Shown: positions 1 through 10,136, counted from the stretch's first letter. The stretch is DNA of 64,000 nt from JAOPZW01 sp963806015 (GCA_963806015.1 CAWDWM010000009.1:1-64000); one strand, 5' to 3'. Program-made: numbers and translations. Notes: generated by a model not told the origin, from the sequence alone.

Positions 1-2254
1 TGGGCGGGCGGTGCGCCGGCGTCATAGGCCTGAAGCACGCCTGAGGCCTCGAAGACGTCGCGCCCCAGCCATTTCTCGGCTAGCGCGTGATCTGAGTGCT
101 TGATCGGCGGAAGTTGTCTGAAATCGCCGACGAGTACCACGTTGTGGTCAGCGAGGGCGGCAGCCGCCCACAGCGCCGGGATCGGCGCCATTGACGCCTC
201 GTCGAGGATCACCGTGTCATAGCGCCGGGCGTGGACTGATTCGCGGGTGTACGCGCGGGTCAGTGTCGTGGCAATCACGGTGGCCTGACCGACGACGTCG
301 TCTCCACCGTTTCCATCAGCTCGGCGATCTCGGCGAGCTCGGCGTTGGCGCGCCGGATATCACCGTTCAGCTCGTCGCTCTCCGAGCGCAGCGCGCCAGG
401 GTCGCGGCCGGCGACAAGCGTGGCCACGCGCTCGCGGGCGGCTACGAGCTCGTCGAGCATCTCCTCAGCCGCGGCGCGCGCAGCGTTGACGTCGAGTCCC
501 CACCCCTGCAGCGCGGTGAGCCACCGCCAAGCTGCGTTGCGCAGGTTGTCGCGGTTGACGCCGTCGGCCCGGACGCGCTCAGAAAGGTCGCGCTCTTCGG
601 CAACTAGCTGCCGATGGCTTTGCGCCGCCACGCGGATGCGCTCGCGGGGATCGCCGTCAAACCGCTCCGCGAACCACGCTAGGGCGTCGTCGAGCTCGGC
701 CAGGAGCCGACCCGTGAGTTCCTCGGTCCGCGCCAGAATCGCCTGCGCCTCGCCCACAGTGCGTATCGCGCTCGCTTCCGCCGACTCCCGCTCGGTCAGC
801 GTGCGCTGCAGCTCCTCGACGATTGAGACCTGCTCGTCTGGCTTTGGCAAGCCCCGCCAGCGCCGCTGTAGCGCGTTGGCCTCCGAGGCCTGCTCGAGTA
901 GCTCCCGCGCCTCTGTCAACCGTCCGCGCGCCTCATCGGTGGCGGTGACGGCCGCGTCGCGCACAGCCTCAACCCGAGTCGTAGTCGCCCGCTGAGCGCC
1001 GAGCTTCGGCAGGCCGTCGAGTTCACGACGCAGCGCCTCGAGCCGCTCTCGCCTCGCCACATCGGGCCCCATCTCCCCGCGACCCTGCGGCTCGGCGGCG
1101 AGTGGGGCCGCTTGGACGTCGGCGCGGAGAAGGCGGCCCATACTGGTACCGAGTCATCGCGCTCCCGGCGGTCCGCCAGTGCCCGCTCGGCCGCGACGGC
1201 GGCCTCGTCGAGCGCCGGCATCGCCGCGCGCAGCTCGGCGATTCGTACGCCGGCCGCCTCGGTGACAAGTTCGGATGCCTGCACCTTCACGAGCGCCTCG
1301 CGGGTGGCCTTGATGTCGCGCGTGCCCTCCGGCAGCCAGTCGCACATCGCGATCAGTCGCGCAAGCTCCAGGACCTGCGTCGTCTTGACCGTCTTCTCCG
1401 CCTCCAACGCATCCCTGCGTGCTTGGAGCTCCGCGGTGCGGCGCTTCACGTGAGTGACGGCCAGCAGCTCCGGGAAGCTCCCTCAAGCGCAGGTCGACCG
1501 GGTCACCGACGCGCATCACGGACCCCTCGGTCATCGCGTCACCGAGCTGGCCGGCGATATGGATGAGGGCCTGGTCGACGGCGGCGTTGGTGTGCGAGAC
1601 GAGCAGCACAGACCGCCCTCGGCGGTAGAGCTGCTCTCCGACCGTTCCGATCGTGCGGGTCTTGCCGGTGCCCGGCGGGCCCCAGATAAATGTCGTGTCG
1701 CGCCCCAGGCTGCTGGCAACCGCCTCGGCCTGCTCGTCGTTGAGCTCGGTAACGCGCTGCGACACCGCGGCGCCCGCTGGCGCGGACTGTCCGAGCAGGC
1801 GATCACCGGCCGGATTCTCGGTCTCAGCGAGGTCTTCAATACGGCTGATCAGCCTGCGGAGGAGCAACGTGAGGTCGCTGCGCAGCGTGCCGTAAGCGAC
1901 GACCTCGCCGAGGTCCTCCGCGACGCTGATCGTGACTGCCAGGCCGGCGACGGAGATGACGGTTGCCTCGACCGGCGCGCGGCCCGGGACGTGAAGATCG
2001 GCGGGCTGGTCGCCTGGAGCATTGATGGCATTCTGAATCGCGAACGCGTACTGAAAGGCGCCGCCGACTCTCGCGATCCGGCGCCCGTTGACGAGCGGCA
2101 CGCCGCTGCTGGCGGCGTTGCGCCGGGCGGCGGCGATCTCCTCCTGCAGCGCGATGCGGAACTCGGCGCGTTGACCGGACAGCTCGATCTCCGGTCGCTC
2201 GTCGCGACCCCAACGCCCCTTCACGTTCTCCTCGGAATCCATACGTGTCTTCAC
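1..2254 (-). pseudogene. SF1 (DNA2/UPF1-like) helicase, frameshifted, 3' end beyond window
   Basis: Reading from a GTG at 2254, the first frame runs about 265 residues and carries Walker A GPPGTGKT near residue 192. The frame then shifts near 1470, again near 1100-1140 and again near 290-300. The middle part is a charged coiled-coil insert. The last part, on the minus strand below 300, contains the Walker B motif DEAS (192-203) and GDFRQLPP (about 110-140), which are motifs II and III of superfamily 1 helicases. The order of motifs matches one gene, so I treat the pieces as one broken helicase. The C-terminal motifs IV-VI would lie left of base 1. Either the gene is decaying or the sequence has indel errors; the first break is explained by one extra base. 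Confidence 0.75.
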
Positions 2255-2400
2255 GTTCGCAGTGTCGACACAATCGTGGAAGGGCTACACCCCCGACTGC
2301 TCGCCACGTTCAACGGGGGGTCCGCTGCGATGCGGTTTGCGGGCCGTGGAACTACGAGGCCGTCGATTCTCGGAGCACACGCGTGGTCCGTCCGTCTGAC

Positions 2401-3905
2401 TTATGGGGCAAGCTTCGCCCTGCCCTGCACAAGCTCCGAGGCGTCCCGATACAAGAACGGCACCCAGTAGTCGGGGTCTGCTTTGGATCCGAGGCGCTCG
2501 AAGTACCCGACCTGGACGAGGCGGTCGGCGATCTTCCGCGTCGCAGCTTCGTCTGCATCCCAGATGAGCGAGAGCGTGGGGAGGCTCTGCTGCGCCTTCT
2601 CTCCGCGCAATAGCTCGACATAGGCCTTGAGGTCCGGATATTCCGAGTACAAGGTCTTCTTGAGCCGGACCTCGGAGACGTCCTCCAAGGCTTCCTTGAA
2701 GACGGCTCGCTCGAAGAGGTTTTCATCGGGGGGCGGCTCGTGCCCGAGTTCAAGCCGTCGCAGCTGTCGCTCGCCCAGGCTGATCAAGAGGTGAATCAAC
2801 TCGCGTGGCGCGGTCTGTTTTGAGCCGTCTTGCGTCCGCGTGAGCATCCAGTCAAAAGCTCGCGGATTGTTGCCGGAGTCGATCTGCGTGGGGAACATGC
2901 GCCCGAGAAGCTCTTCCTGCTTCTCGACACTGGCAAAAACCTCGTCAGGATCGACCGCATAGAAGTTGGCGATAGGCCTGTTCCGCAGGATGCGTCGCAA
3001 CATCAGCTGTCTAAGCCCGAGCGCCTTCCACTCGATCCTCTCCTCGTCGATGTGGCTGCCTTCTGCAAACTTGCCATCGCTGATCCGGTCCCAGATGTCG
3101 CTGCGGAGGAAGATCTTTGGCCTGATGTGCTTGAGACCGCTCATATCGAGGTACGCGGCGAAGAGGGCACGGAGCGCGTTTGTCTCCAGCTCCTCGTGCC
3201 GCGCGAACGCAACGTCAAGGCGATCGAGAACGATCCAGACGGTGAAGTTCAGCTCTCGCATTGCGTCGTCGGCTTGCCTTAGTAGCTGGTCAAGCGAGGT
3301 AAAGCCCCGACGGGACTCGTCGACGGATGGCTCTCCGAGCGTGATCTTTCCAGTGACCACTGGAAGCCCCGTTATTGGGTCCACCCGGACCGTCGCTTCA
3401 ACGCTCTCCGGGGCGAAGAAGCGGCGGGCGTACTCTCGTGCCGCCTGGAGGCGTGTCGCGAGCGTAGCCTTGCGCTGGAGGACATCGGCCTCCTCAAGAG
3501 CCGGTACACCGCACGGGCAGACTCCGTTTCGACACTCCAGTCGAGCAGTACATCGGCCACCAAGGACAAGAAGTACAGCTTCCAGAGGCCCTCGAACTGC
3601 TCCTCGCTGGTGGGCGGATCGCTCGCGACGGCTGCGAAGACCGGCGCGCCTTCGGGGTTCTCGGCAGGCTGAACGATCACGTTGCGGCTTAGCAGGTCTT
3701 CGGCCTTTTGCACAACCAAGGAGTAGAGCGCGCTCTTGCCAGCACCCTTCGGACCAAGCACGATGTCGCGTTCTCCTGCGTAAAGGCGCCGCCACTGGTC
3801 GGTTTCGACGAAGTACTCGGCAAGGTCGGCGAGCTCGTGCTCGGCAACTCGAGCTCCGAACTTGGCGTTCTCGAGGAGGCCGCGAACCTGGTCAGCGCTC
3901 GGCAT
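2401..3905 (-). pseudogene. P-loop ATPase resembling the Sll1717 family, one frameshift
   Basis: Start chosen at the ATG at 3905 (MPSADQVRGLLENAKF); the open frame extends further upstream without recognisable sequence. Walker A is GPKGAGKSAL near residue 50 and a Walker B-like FTVWIVLDRLD lies mid-protein. The frame breaks near 3505, where restoring one G in the run after CTCTT joins RAVYRLL to EEADVLQRKATL. Total length would be about 500 residues, which fits stand-alone P-loop ATPases of the Sll1717 type, whose role is unproven. It lies 146 nt upstream, in transcription order, of the broken helicase and may be co-transcribed with it. A defence role is possible for this neighbourhood but is inference. 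Confidence 0.65.
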
Positions 3906-4226
3906 CGGTGGGCACCATAGACCGCTGGGCGCCGCCCGGCGAGAAGCCGGCAAGCGTTCGCGCTTGGACGAGCGCGGCCCTCGTTGTCGGCATATCACGG
4001 CTGTTGGGCGTGCCCGCCCTGCCGAGCAGAGTCGCCGCTGACGTCGCTCCTACCGATCGCCGATCTCGCGATCGATGACTAGCGCCTGTGAGGTTGCCCA
4101 GGCGGCGAGAAGGGCGTGACGTCCTACTGGGCATCGCGATCGCTGAGGTCTTCATGCGGCCGTCATCGTGACCCACGTGGCGGCGGTTTCGGTTGCTCGC
4201 GAGGCTGCGCCCCAAAGCTGGGCTCG
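3906..4226. other. Intergenic stretch without recognised gene
   Basis: About 320 bases between the ATPase start and the ispF stop. The open frames here are short, arginine/serine-rich and look like shadows. I see no RNA gene or repeat. Confidence 0.5.
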
Positions 4227-4706
4227 TCAGCCGGCTTGGAGCTGCACGAGAACTGTGGCTGAGATGGCCTCTCCTCGGCCTTCGGGCCCGAACCCGTCGT
4301 TTGTCTTTCCTTTGACATTGATCCGGTGTCGGTCGCAACCCAGCCCGTCCGCGATGTTGCAGCGCATCTGCTGGGCGGCGGGGCCGATTCGTGGGGCGGC
4401 GCAGAAGATGGTGCAGTCGAGGTTGATGACTTCGGCACGCTCCCGCTCCATGACTGGGCGGAAGCGCGCGAGAAACTCAATGCTGCGCGCGTCTTGGTCC
4501 GCGGGATCGTCTTCAGGGAAGTAGTCGCCAAGCGACCCGACCGCGAGGGCGCCGGCTAGCGCGTCGATGATCGCGTGGGCGACTACATCTCCGTCGGAGT
4601 GCGTGTCGAATCCGTGGGGAAAGTCGGGGAACCCAACACCGCCGAGCACCGTTGGGCGGCCGGGATACAGGCGGTGGATGTCATAGCCCCAACCGATGCG
4701 GATCAT
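4227..4706 (-). CDS. ispF: 2-C-methyl-D-erythritol 2,4-cyclodiphosphate synthase
   Basis: IspF makes 2-C-methyl-D-erythritol 2,4-cyclodiphosphate in the MEP isoprenoid pathway. The 159-residue length from ATG 4706 is normal. Metal ligands D9 and H11 (GYDIHRL) and H44 (in HSDGDVVAHAIIDAL) are present, as are the LGD loop, a KGKTNDGFG stretch in place of the usual KATT loop, and GRGEAI. The loop after LGD is about two residues shorter than usual. The gene stands alone, without ispD or other MEP genes, next to mobile-element genes, so it could be a second, divergent copy carried as cargo. An upstream in-frame ATG at 4730 exists, but GYDIH alignment favours 4706. Confidence 0.88.
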   Translation of the reverse strand: MIRIGWGYDIHRLYPGRPTVLGGVGFPDFPHGFDTHSDGDVVAHAIIDALAGALAVGSLGDYFPEDDPADQDARSIEFLARFRPVMERERAEVINLDCTIFCAAPRIGPAAQQMRCNIADGLGCDRHRINVKGKTNDGFGPEGRGEAISATVLVQLQAG

Positions 4707-4825
4707 GAGCAGCGAGTCGGCTATCCGCACGAGCTATCGGCTTGCGGCGCAGCCGGCACTGAGGGTACCCGGGATTCCAGCCGTCGTGCCAGCCCGGGCC
4801 CGCTCAGTGTCGTGGATGAGCGCAC

Positions 4826-4847
4826 GGGGACCTTTACAAACGTCCCC
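4826..4847. promoter_or_regulatory. 22-bp imperfect palindrome upstream of XRE-DUF5919 gene
   Basis: The arms are GGGGAC and GTCCCC around a TTTACAAA core. The site ends 34 nt before the GTG start of the HTH gene. A closely related sequence occurs at 6773-6791 ahead of the SCO3933-like gene, so this is a plausible operator, perhaps for the adjacent HTH protein. Binding is inference. Confidence 0.55.
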
Positions 4848-4881
4848 GGCTTTGCGATCGTGCGCGAAGGTCGATCAGGGG

Positions 4882-5633
4882 GTGGTTTCATTGCCGAACG
4901 AGCGTCTGCGACAGGCAATCAGCGATTCGGGGCTGCGTCTTGACGACGTCGCGGCCGAGGTTGGAATCGACGTCAAGACGGCTGAGCGATGGATCACGAA
5001 GAACCGGGTGCCGCATCCCGGGAATCGTGCGTCGGTGGCACGACTTCTCGGCGTCGACGAAGTCGACTCTGTGGCCGCAACTTGCTGACGCCGCAGCGCA
5101 GGCGGCAAGTGACGCGGAGCTACTGCGGGTCTACCCGCACCGTGGGGCTGTACCGGCCGGCCGGTGGTACGACCTCATCGGGTCGGCCCGCGAACACATC
5201 GATGTTCTCGTGTACTCAGGCCTGTTTCTGGCGGATGGGCGCGCCTGACCTGCCCGGCTTGTTGCAACGCAAGGCATCGGAGGGGGTGCAGGTACGCCTT
5301 GTCTACGGCGACCCAGACTCGGACGCTGTCGCGCTGCGTGGATCCGAGGAGGGGATCGGTGACGGCTTGGCCGCCCGCGTACGGCTGAGCCTCTCGTACA
5401 TCGAGCCCGCGCTGGATGCCCCCAACCTCCGAATGCGCCTGCATGACACGACGCTCTACAACTCGATCTACCGATACGACGACGAGATGCTCGTGAACAC
5501 CCACATCTATGGGGTCGGAGCGGGACACGCCCCCGTGATGCATCTGCGTCGGACACCCTCCGGCCGGCTGTTCGAGCAGTACATGGCCAGCTTTGAGCGC
5601 GTTTGGCAAGACGCCGAAACCGGCGGACGCTGA
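4882..5633 (+). pseudogene. XRE-type HTH protein with DUF5919 (PLD-like) domain, two frameshifts
   Basis: The N-terminal 55 residues form an HTH (VAAEVGIDVKTAERWITKNR). They are followed by the DUF5919 domain with the hallmark phrases VYPHRGAVP, VLVYSGLFLAD, GDPDSDAV, LYNSIYRYDDEMLVNTHIYG and FERVW. The frame moves +1 near 5070 (DEVD to LWPQLADA) and +1 near 5235 (FLADGR to PDLPGLLQ). Deleting one base at each point gives a continuous protein of about 250 residues. Start could be GTG 4882 or TTG 4891; a G-rich stretch upstream could serve either. The Nudix gene follows directly and the HD gene after it, a trio I recall as typical of actinomycete genomes. The gene is decayed, or the two extra bases are sequence errors. 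Confidence 0.8.
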
Positions 5634-5649
5634 GGCAGCTTCCCACGCG

Positions 5650-6141
5650 ATGATCGGCGTAGCTGTGGGGCGGCGGGTCGACTATCTCAACGACCCTGAA
5701 GCGCCTGCGGCGAACAGCTTGGTTCCTTCCGTCAATGTCGCGGTAACCAACGCAGATGGCGATGTGCTCCTCATTCGACGCACCGACAATGACAACTGGG
5801 CGCTCCCCGGCGGTGCGATGGACTGCGGCGAGACGATGGCCGACGCCGCGGCTCGAGAGACTCGGGAAGAGACCGGGCTCAACTGCGAGGTTGTCGGACT
5901 CGTGGGGCTCTACACCAATCCTGCCCACGTGATCCTCTACACGAGCGACGGCGAAGTCCGCCAGGAGTGCTCGTTCGTTTTCCGCGCGCGCGTCACTGGA
6001 GGAACTCCGACGCCGAGCAGCGAGTCGTCGGAGGTTCGATGGGTCCCCCGGGATGAGCTCGCCCGGTATTCGATGCATCCCTCGATGAGGCAGCGGGTCG
6101 AGCATTTTCTCGAGGGTCGGGACGAACCGTACATCTGGTAG
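5650..6141 (+). CDS. Nudix hydrolase
   Basis: A 163-residue protein whose Nudix box at about residues 54-76 (GGAMDCGETMADAAARETRE, then ETGL) matches GX5EX7REUXEEXGU. Nudix enzymes hydrolyse nucleoside diphosphates linked to another group; the substrate here is unknown. The beginning YLNDPEAPAANSLVPSVNVAV and the end RDEPYIW are, as I recall, typical of an actinobacterial subfamily that travels with XRE-DUF5919 genes. Start is uncertain: ATG 5593 overlaps the previous gene, and ATG 5650 fits family length best. The frame is intact, unlike its upstream partner. Confidence 0.88.
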   Translation: MIGVAVGRRVDYLNDPEAPAANSLVPSVNVAVTNADGDVLLIRRTDNDNWALPGGAMDCGETMADAAARETREETGLNCEVVGLVGLYTNPAHVILYTSDGEVRQECSFVFRARVTGGTPTPSSESSEVRWVPRDELARYSMHPSMRQRVEHFLEGRDEPYIW

Positions 6142-6185
6142 CCCGGCGGGTCCCGATCGCCTAGCGGCCCGCGTAGGCTGTTCTT

Positions 6186-6734
6186 GTGGATATCGTCGCC
6201 TGGTCGGCCACGGAGGCCCAACGTCTCAGCGCTGCTACGGCGCGTTGGCAGCATTCGCTCTCGGCGGCAGAGCGAGCTCGAGAGATCGCTGGGGCGGTAG
6301 CCGCCTCGGATCGCTCTACGCTCATCGCGGCGGCCTACCTGCATGACATCGGCTATTCGCCCGAGCTCGTGGTCTATGGGTTCCACCCCCTCGACGGTGC
6401 TCGCTGGCTTCGCCTTCAAGGCCTCGACCGCATCGCTGGCTTGGTCGCACATCACTCCGGCGCGTTGGTCGAAGCGCGAGCCCGCGGTCTGGAAGCAGTC
6501 ATGGGTGAGTTCATCGACGAGCGCTCGCAAGTATCGGACGCTCTTACGTACTGCGACCTGACGACCGGCCCGGCCGGTGAAACGGTGGCCGTCGCTCATC
6601 GCCTCTCCGATATCGAGCGACGGCATGGGACGAGCAGCGTGACCGTGCGGACGATGAAGGTCGCTTCGTCAAGCCTGCTCGCCGCGGTCGCTCGTGTTGA
6701 GGAGCGTCTCGAGCGCTCGCGGCTCGTCGCCTAG
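6186..6734 (+). CDS. HD-domain phosphohydrolase
   Basis: A 182-residue protein with the HD signature: H23, H53-D54 (YLHDIGYSP) and H89-H90 (VAHHSGA). HD proteins are metal-dependent phosphohydrolases acting on nucleotides or cyclic nucleotides; the substrate is not visible. The GTG start at 6186 lies 6 nt after a TAGGCT -10 box (6174-6179), so the transcript is probably leaderless. It forms a same-strand group with the preceding XRE-DUF5919 and Nudix genes, though it appears to have its own promoter. Confidence 0.85.
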   Translation: MDIVAWSATEAQRLSAATARWQHSLSAAERAREIAGAVAASDRSTLIAAAYLHDIGYSPELVVYGFHPLDGARWLRLQGLDRIAGLVAHHSGALVEARARGLEAVMGEFIDERSQVSDALTYCDLTTGPAGETVAVAHRLSDIERRHGTSSVTVRTMKVASSSLLAAVARVEERLERSRLVA

Positions 6735-6772
6735 TTTCGCTGCGATCGAGCCCCGGACCGCAATGCTCGGCA

Positions 6773-6824
6773 GGGACGTTTACAGACGTCTACGAAGCGT
6801 CCCCTGACGCGGTAGAGACGTCCC
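6773..6824. promoter_or_regulatory. Cluster of GGGACGT/ACGTCCC half-sites before transfer genes
   Basis: GGGACGTTTACAGACGTCT at 6773-6791 is followed by CGTCCCC near 6798-6804 and GACGTCCC near 6817-6824. The first element resembles the palindrome at 4826-4847. The cluster lies 60-115 nt upstream of the SCO3933-like gene, as expected for an operator controlling element transfer and replication genes. Confidence 0.5.
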
Positions 6825-6886
6825 ACGAGACAGGCCATCGTGGCGGTTAGCAGGCGTAATCCCACGTTCCAGGAGGCTCCAAGCCG

Positions 6887-7234
6887 ATGCGTCTTCCGAT
6901 CGATATCGCTGGAATGACGTTCATGTGTGCGGCGCCGGCGCGGCCGGTGACGGACTTTGAGACTAAGCAGCAGAAGGCCGATTTGGCGACCGGTGAGCTG
7001 CTCTACAACCTGCAGGTCGTCGCCCTCGATGAGGACGGCGCGCAGATCATCACGGTCAGGGTCGCCGGGGATCCGAAGGTTGGCCAGGGCGCGATGCTCA
7101 AGCTCGATGGGCTCGTTGCAACCCCTTGGTCGATGGGTGACAGGTCGGGCGTGGCGTTTCGCGCGAATCGGGTGGAGGCGACCGGCGTTGCCGGTGGTGG
7201 CGTGCGGCAGCCGGCAAAGGCCGAGGCCGCATAG
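6887..7234 (+). CDS. SCO3933-family regulatory protein of integrative element
   Basis: A 115-residue protein with the pattern FETKQQKADLATGELLYNLQV, VRVAGDP, LDGLVATPWSMGDRSGVAFRA. It resembles the small SCO3933-type proteins that precede the FtsK/TraB gene in actinomycete integrative conjugative elements; their function is poorly known. An AGGAGG Shine-Dalgarno sequence lies upstream of the ATG. It is the first gene of the transfer/replication block and is intact. Confidence 0.65.
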   Translation: MRLPIDIAGMTFMCAAPARPVTDFETKQQKADLATGELLYNLQVVALDEDGAQIITVRVAGDPKVGQGAMLKLDGLVATPWSMGDRSGVAFRANRVEATGVAGGGVRQPAKAEAA

Positions 7235-7242
7235 GTGGCGGT

Positions 7243-8641
7243 GTGCGCATGCGCGTGACAGTCGCTGAGCGGCGGTGGCGGCCGGCAGCGCAGGCCCAGC
7301 TCGAGGAGCTACTGGCAGGGGTCGGATGGGCCTTCTGGCGGTGGCGGGTCGAGCTCGTGCTCTTCGCCGCGCTCGCCATAGCCGTGGCGGCGCTCGGGCG
7401 TCCCCTGGGTCACACCGGCGCAATGATCGCCGCCGTCGTCGGTGCTGCGGCGGTGCTGGCGTTCGGCGGTACGCGGCGAGCGGCGTTCGAGCTGTTCCGC
7501 CGGGCGCGTGTGCGACGCGGATGGGAACGCGCCGTCGTCGATGCCGGGCTCGCGGCCAATCCCGTGGCGGCGCCTCGCGCGCTGTCCGTCACAAGGACAG
7601 CAACTGGCGACCGGCTGCGCGTGCGGGTCGCGCGAGGTCAGTCGGTCGTTGGCGCTGGAGGCGCGACGCGAGGAGCTTGCCGCGTGCTTGCGGGTCCGAG
7701 AGGTTCGGGTGCTTCGCGAGCGTGCTGATGCGGCCGAGGCACGCGTGACGCTGGTGCGTCGAGACCCGTTCGACGACTTGTCGCATCTCTCGTGGCCGCT
7801 GACTAATGCTCAGAGAGGTGTCGCTGTGGGATCCGGTACCGATCGGGGTCGATGAGGAGGGCTCGGTGGTGTCGATCTCGCTGCCCGAGCGCAACGTGCT
7901 GCTTGGCGGAGAGCCGGGCGCGGGGAAGTCGGCAGCGCTGTCGATCCTGCTGGCTTCGGCCGCGCTGGACTCTTCCGCGCGCCTCTGGCTGTTGGATGGC
8001 AAGCTCGTCGAGCTCGCGGCTTGGGCGCCAATCGCCCAGGGGATCGCCGGCACCGACGCCGACGACGCGATCGCGCTGCTGCGCGAGCTACAGAGGGAGA
8101 TGGATGCGCGTTATCGCGAGCTGCTTGCGCGCGGGCTGCGGAAGGTCCGCCGCGAGCGATGGCTTGGCGCTGCATCTGGTCGTCTGTGACGAGCTGGCGT
8201 TCTACCTCACCTTGCCCGACAAGAGCCAACGACAGGAGTTCACGGAGCTGCTGCGCGACCTCGTCGCGCGCGGTCGCGCCGCGGGCGTGATCGTGTGTGC
8301 GGCGACGCAGAAGCCGGCCGCCGATGTCGTGCCGACGGCCCTGCGGGATCTGTTCGGGTTCCGGTTCGCGCTGCGCTGCAACACGCCGCAGGCATCGGAC
8401 ACGGTGCTCGGGCAGGGGTGGGCGTCGGCTGGGTTCGACGCGTCGACGATTCCGGGCGGGCAGCGGGGTGTCGGCTACCTGCTGGCCGAAGGCGAGCGGC
8501 CCGAGGCGCGTCAAGGGCTTCTACCTCGACGATGACGACGTCGCCGGGATCGCTGAGCGTGCCGCCGCGAGGCGTGTTGATGGATGGCTCGCGGCGACAT
8601 CCGGCGACCAGGCCGAGCACGCGACGACCAGCGGGGAGTGA
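7243..8641 (+). pseudogene. TraB/FtsK-type DNA translocase with four frameshifts
   Basis: Conjugative transfer in actinomycetes uses one FtsK-like hexameric ATPase that pumps double-stranded DNA. Here the N-terminus has two hydrophobic segments (about residues 30-75), then RVRVARGQSV, LEARREELAAC, Walker A GGEPGAGKSAAL and Walker B LHLVVCDELAFYL. It ends with FGFRFALRCNTPQASDTVLG and FYLDDDDVAGI. The frame steps +1 at about 7640, 7815, 8160 and 8512, and at each point one extra base explains the break. The reconstructed protein is about 465 residues, normal for this family. The GTG start at 7243 is 8 nt after the previous stop. The gene is either dead or mis-sequenced. Confidence 0.85.
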
Positions 8642-8648
8642 GGGCACC

Positions 8649-10136
8649 GTGGCGATCGCGATCCAGCAGGCAGACGAGCGTCCCAGCCCGGTGGTCGCGC
8701 AGCTGCTCGATCGAGCGGCGGACGTCGCGCAATGGGAGCGCTTCGAGCACCAGATGCGCGCCACTGGGTACTGCCGTCAGCCGGTGCGGCTGCGCGGGCA
8801 GGTCGACGCGATCGACCTGGCGACCGGCGAGTCGCGGACGGTCTACTCGACCGAACCGGAGCCGGATCGCACGCTGCTGAAGAGCTGCGGCAATCGCCGC
8901 GAGGCGGTCTGCCCGTCGTGCGCGGAGACCTATCGCGGCGACGCCTACCAGCTCGTCGCCGCCGGCCTGCGCGGCGGCAAGGGCGTACCCGAGTCGGTGT
9001 CCGAGCACCCGATGGTGTTCGTGACGCTGACGGCACCGAGCTTCGGGGCGGTGCATTCCCGCCGGATGGCCGGCGACCGCCCGCAGCGCTGCCGTCCGCG
9101 GCGGGCGCTGGACGTCTGCCCGCACGGGGTGCGGTTGTCGTGCGGCGAGGTCCACGACGAGGACGACGCTCGGCTGGGCGAGCCGCTATGCCCGGACTGC
9201 TTCGACTACGAGCACGCGGTGTTGTGGAACGCATTGGCGCCGGAGCTGTGGCGCCGCACGGCGATCCAGATTCCGCGCGAGCTCGCCCGCCTGGCGGGCC
9301 TTTCGCATCGCGAACTGCGCCGCCGCGTGCGCGTCTCGTACGTGAAGGTCGCGGAGTACCAGCGCCGCGGGTCGCTGCACTTTCATTGCGTGATCCGCCT
9401 GGATCGCGCGCAGCCGCGCGAAGCTGCGGAGCGTGTCGAGCCGCCAGCGGCGGAGTTCTCGTGCGAGCTCCTGATCGAGGCGGTGCGCGCGGCGGTCGGA
9501 CGTGTGTCGGTCTCCTCCCCCGTCCCCGAGGACGAGCCCGCCGCGGCGGGGCGAGAGGTCAGGTGGGGCCTCGAGCTGCAGGTGCGACCGCTGGACACCG
9601 GGTCGACCACGGTGGAGGCGGCGGCGTGTGCCTCGTACATCGCGAAGTACGCGACGAAGTCCACGGAGGCCGTGGGAGGGCTGACACACCGCCTGGGCGC
9701 CGGCGATCTCGCCGGGCTGCGGGTGCGCGATCACGTGCGCCGCTATGTCGAGTGCGCGTGGCGACTCGGGGGCGAGTCGCACTTGCGTGAGCTGCGGCTG
9801 CGGCGGTGGGCGCACACGCTCGGCTTCCGCGGCCACTGCTTCACCAAGAGCCGGCGATACTCGACAACGTTCACGGCACTGCGCCGAGCACGGCACGATC
9901 ACGTGCTGCGCCGACTGCACCCCGGTGGGCGCCGGGATCCGTGGGGCCGACCGATCGACGACGGCGCCAGCATCGAGCGCGGGCGCTTCCGGTTCACGGG
10001 GATCGGCTATCGGACGCCGGGTGACGCGTGGCTCGCGGAGTGCGCGGCAGCGCGGGCACGCGAGCAGCGTCGGGTCGCGCGTGAGGAGCTTCGCACCGCG
10101 CCGGCGGGCGTGGTGCTGGAAGGCAACGGTTCATGA
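8649..10136 (+). CDS. repSA: RepSA-type replication initiator
   Basis: A 495-residue HUH-type rolling-circle initiator of actinomycete integrative elements. Visible motifs are a Cys pair in AVCPSCAETYRGD, the HUH motif H244-F245-H246 (GSLHFHCVIRLD) and tyrosines Y330/Y334 in SYIAKYATKSTE, where the nicking tyrosine is expected. An AGTGAGGG stretch sits before the GTG start, 7 nt after the translocase stop, indicating an operon. Unlike its neighbours, the frame is uninterrupted over 1.5 kb. The start is chosen by the ribosome-binding site; the open frame extends much further upstream inside the translocase gene. Confidence 0.9.
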   Translation: MAIAIQQADERPSPVVAQLLDRAADVAQWERFEHQMRATGYCRQPVRLRGQVDAIDLATGESRTVYSTEPEPDRTLLKSCGNRREAVCPSCAETYRGDAYQLVAAGLRGGKGVPESVSEHPMVFVTLTAPSFGAVHSRRMAGDRPQRCRPRRALDVCPHGVRLSCGEVHDEDDARLGEPLCPDCFDYEHAVLWNALAPELWRRTAIQIPRELARLAGLSHRELRRRVRVSYVKVAEYQRRGSLHFHCVIRLDRAQPREAAERVEPPAAEFSCELLIEAVRAAVGRVSVSSPVPEDEPAAAGREVRWGLELQVRPLDTGSTTVEAAACASYIAKYATKSTEAVGGLTHRLGAGDLAGLRVRDHVRRYVECAWRLGGESHLRELRLRRWAHTLGFRGHCFTKSRRYSTTFTALRRARHDHVLRRLHPGGRRDPWGRPIDDGASIERGRFRFTGIGYRTPGDAWLAECAAARAREQRRVAREELRTAPAGVVLEGNGS

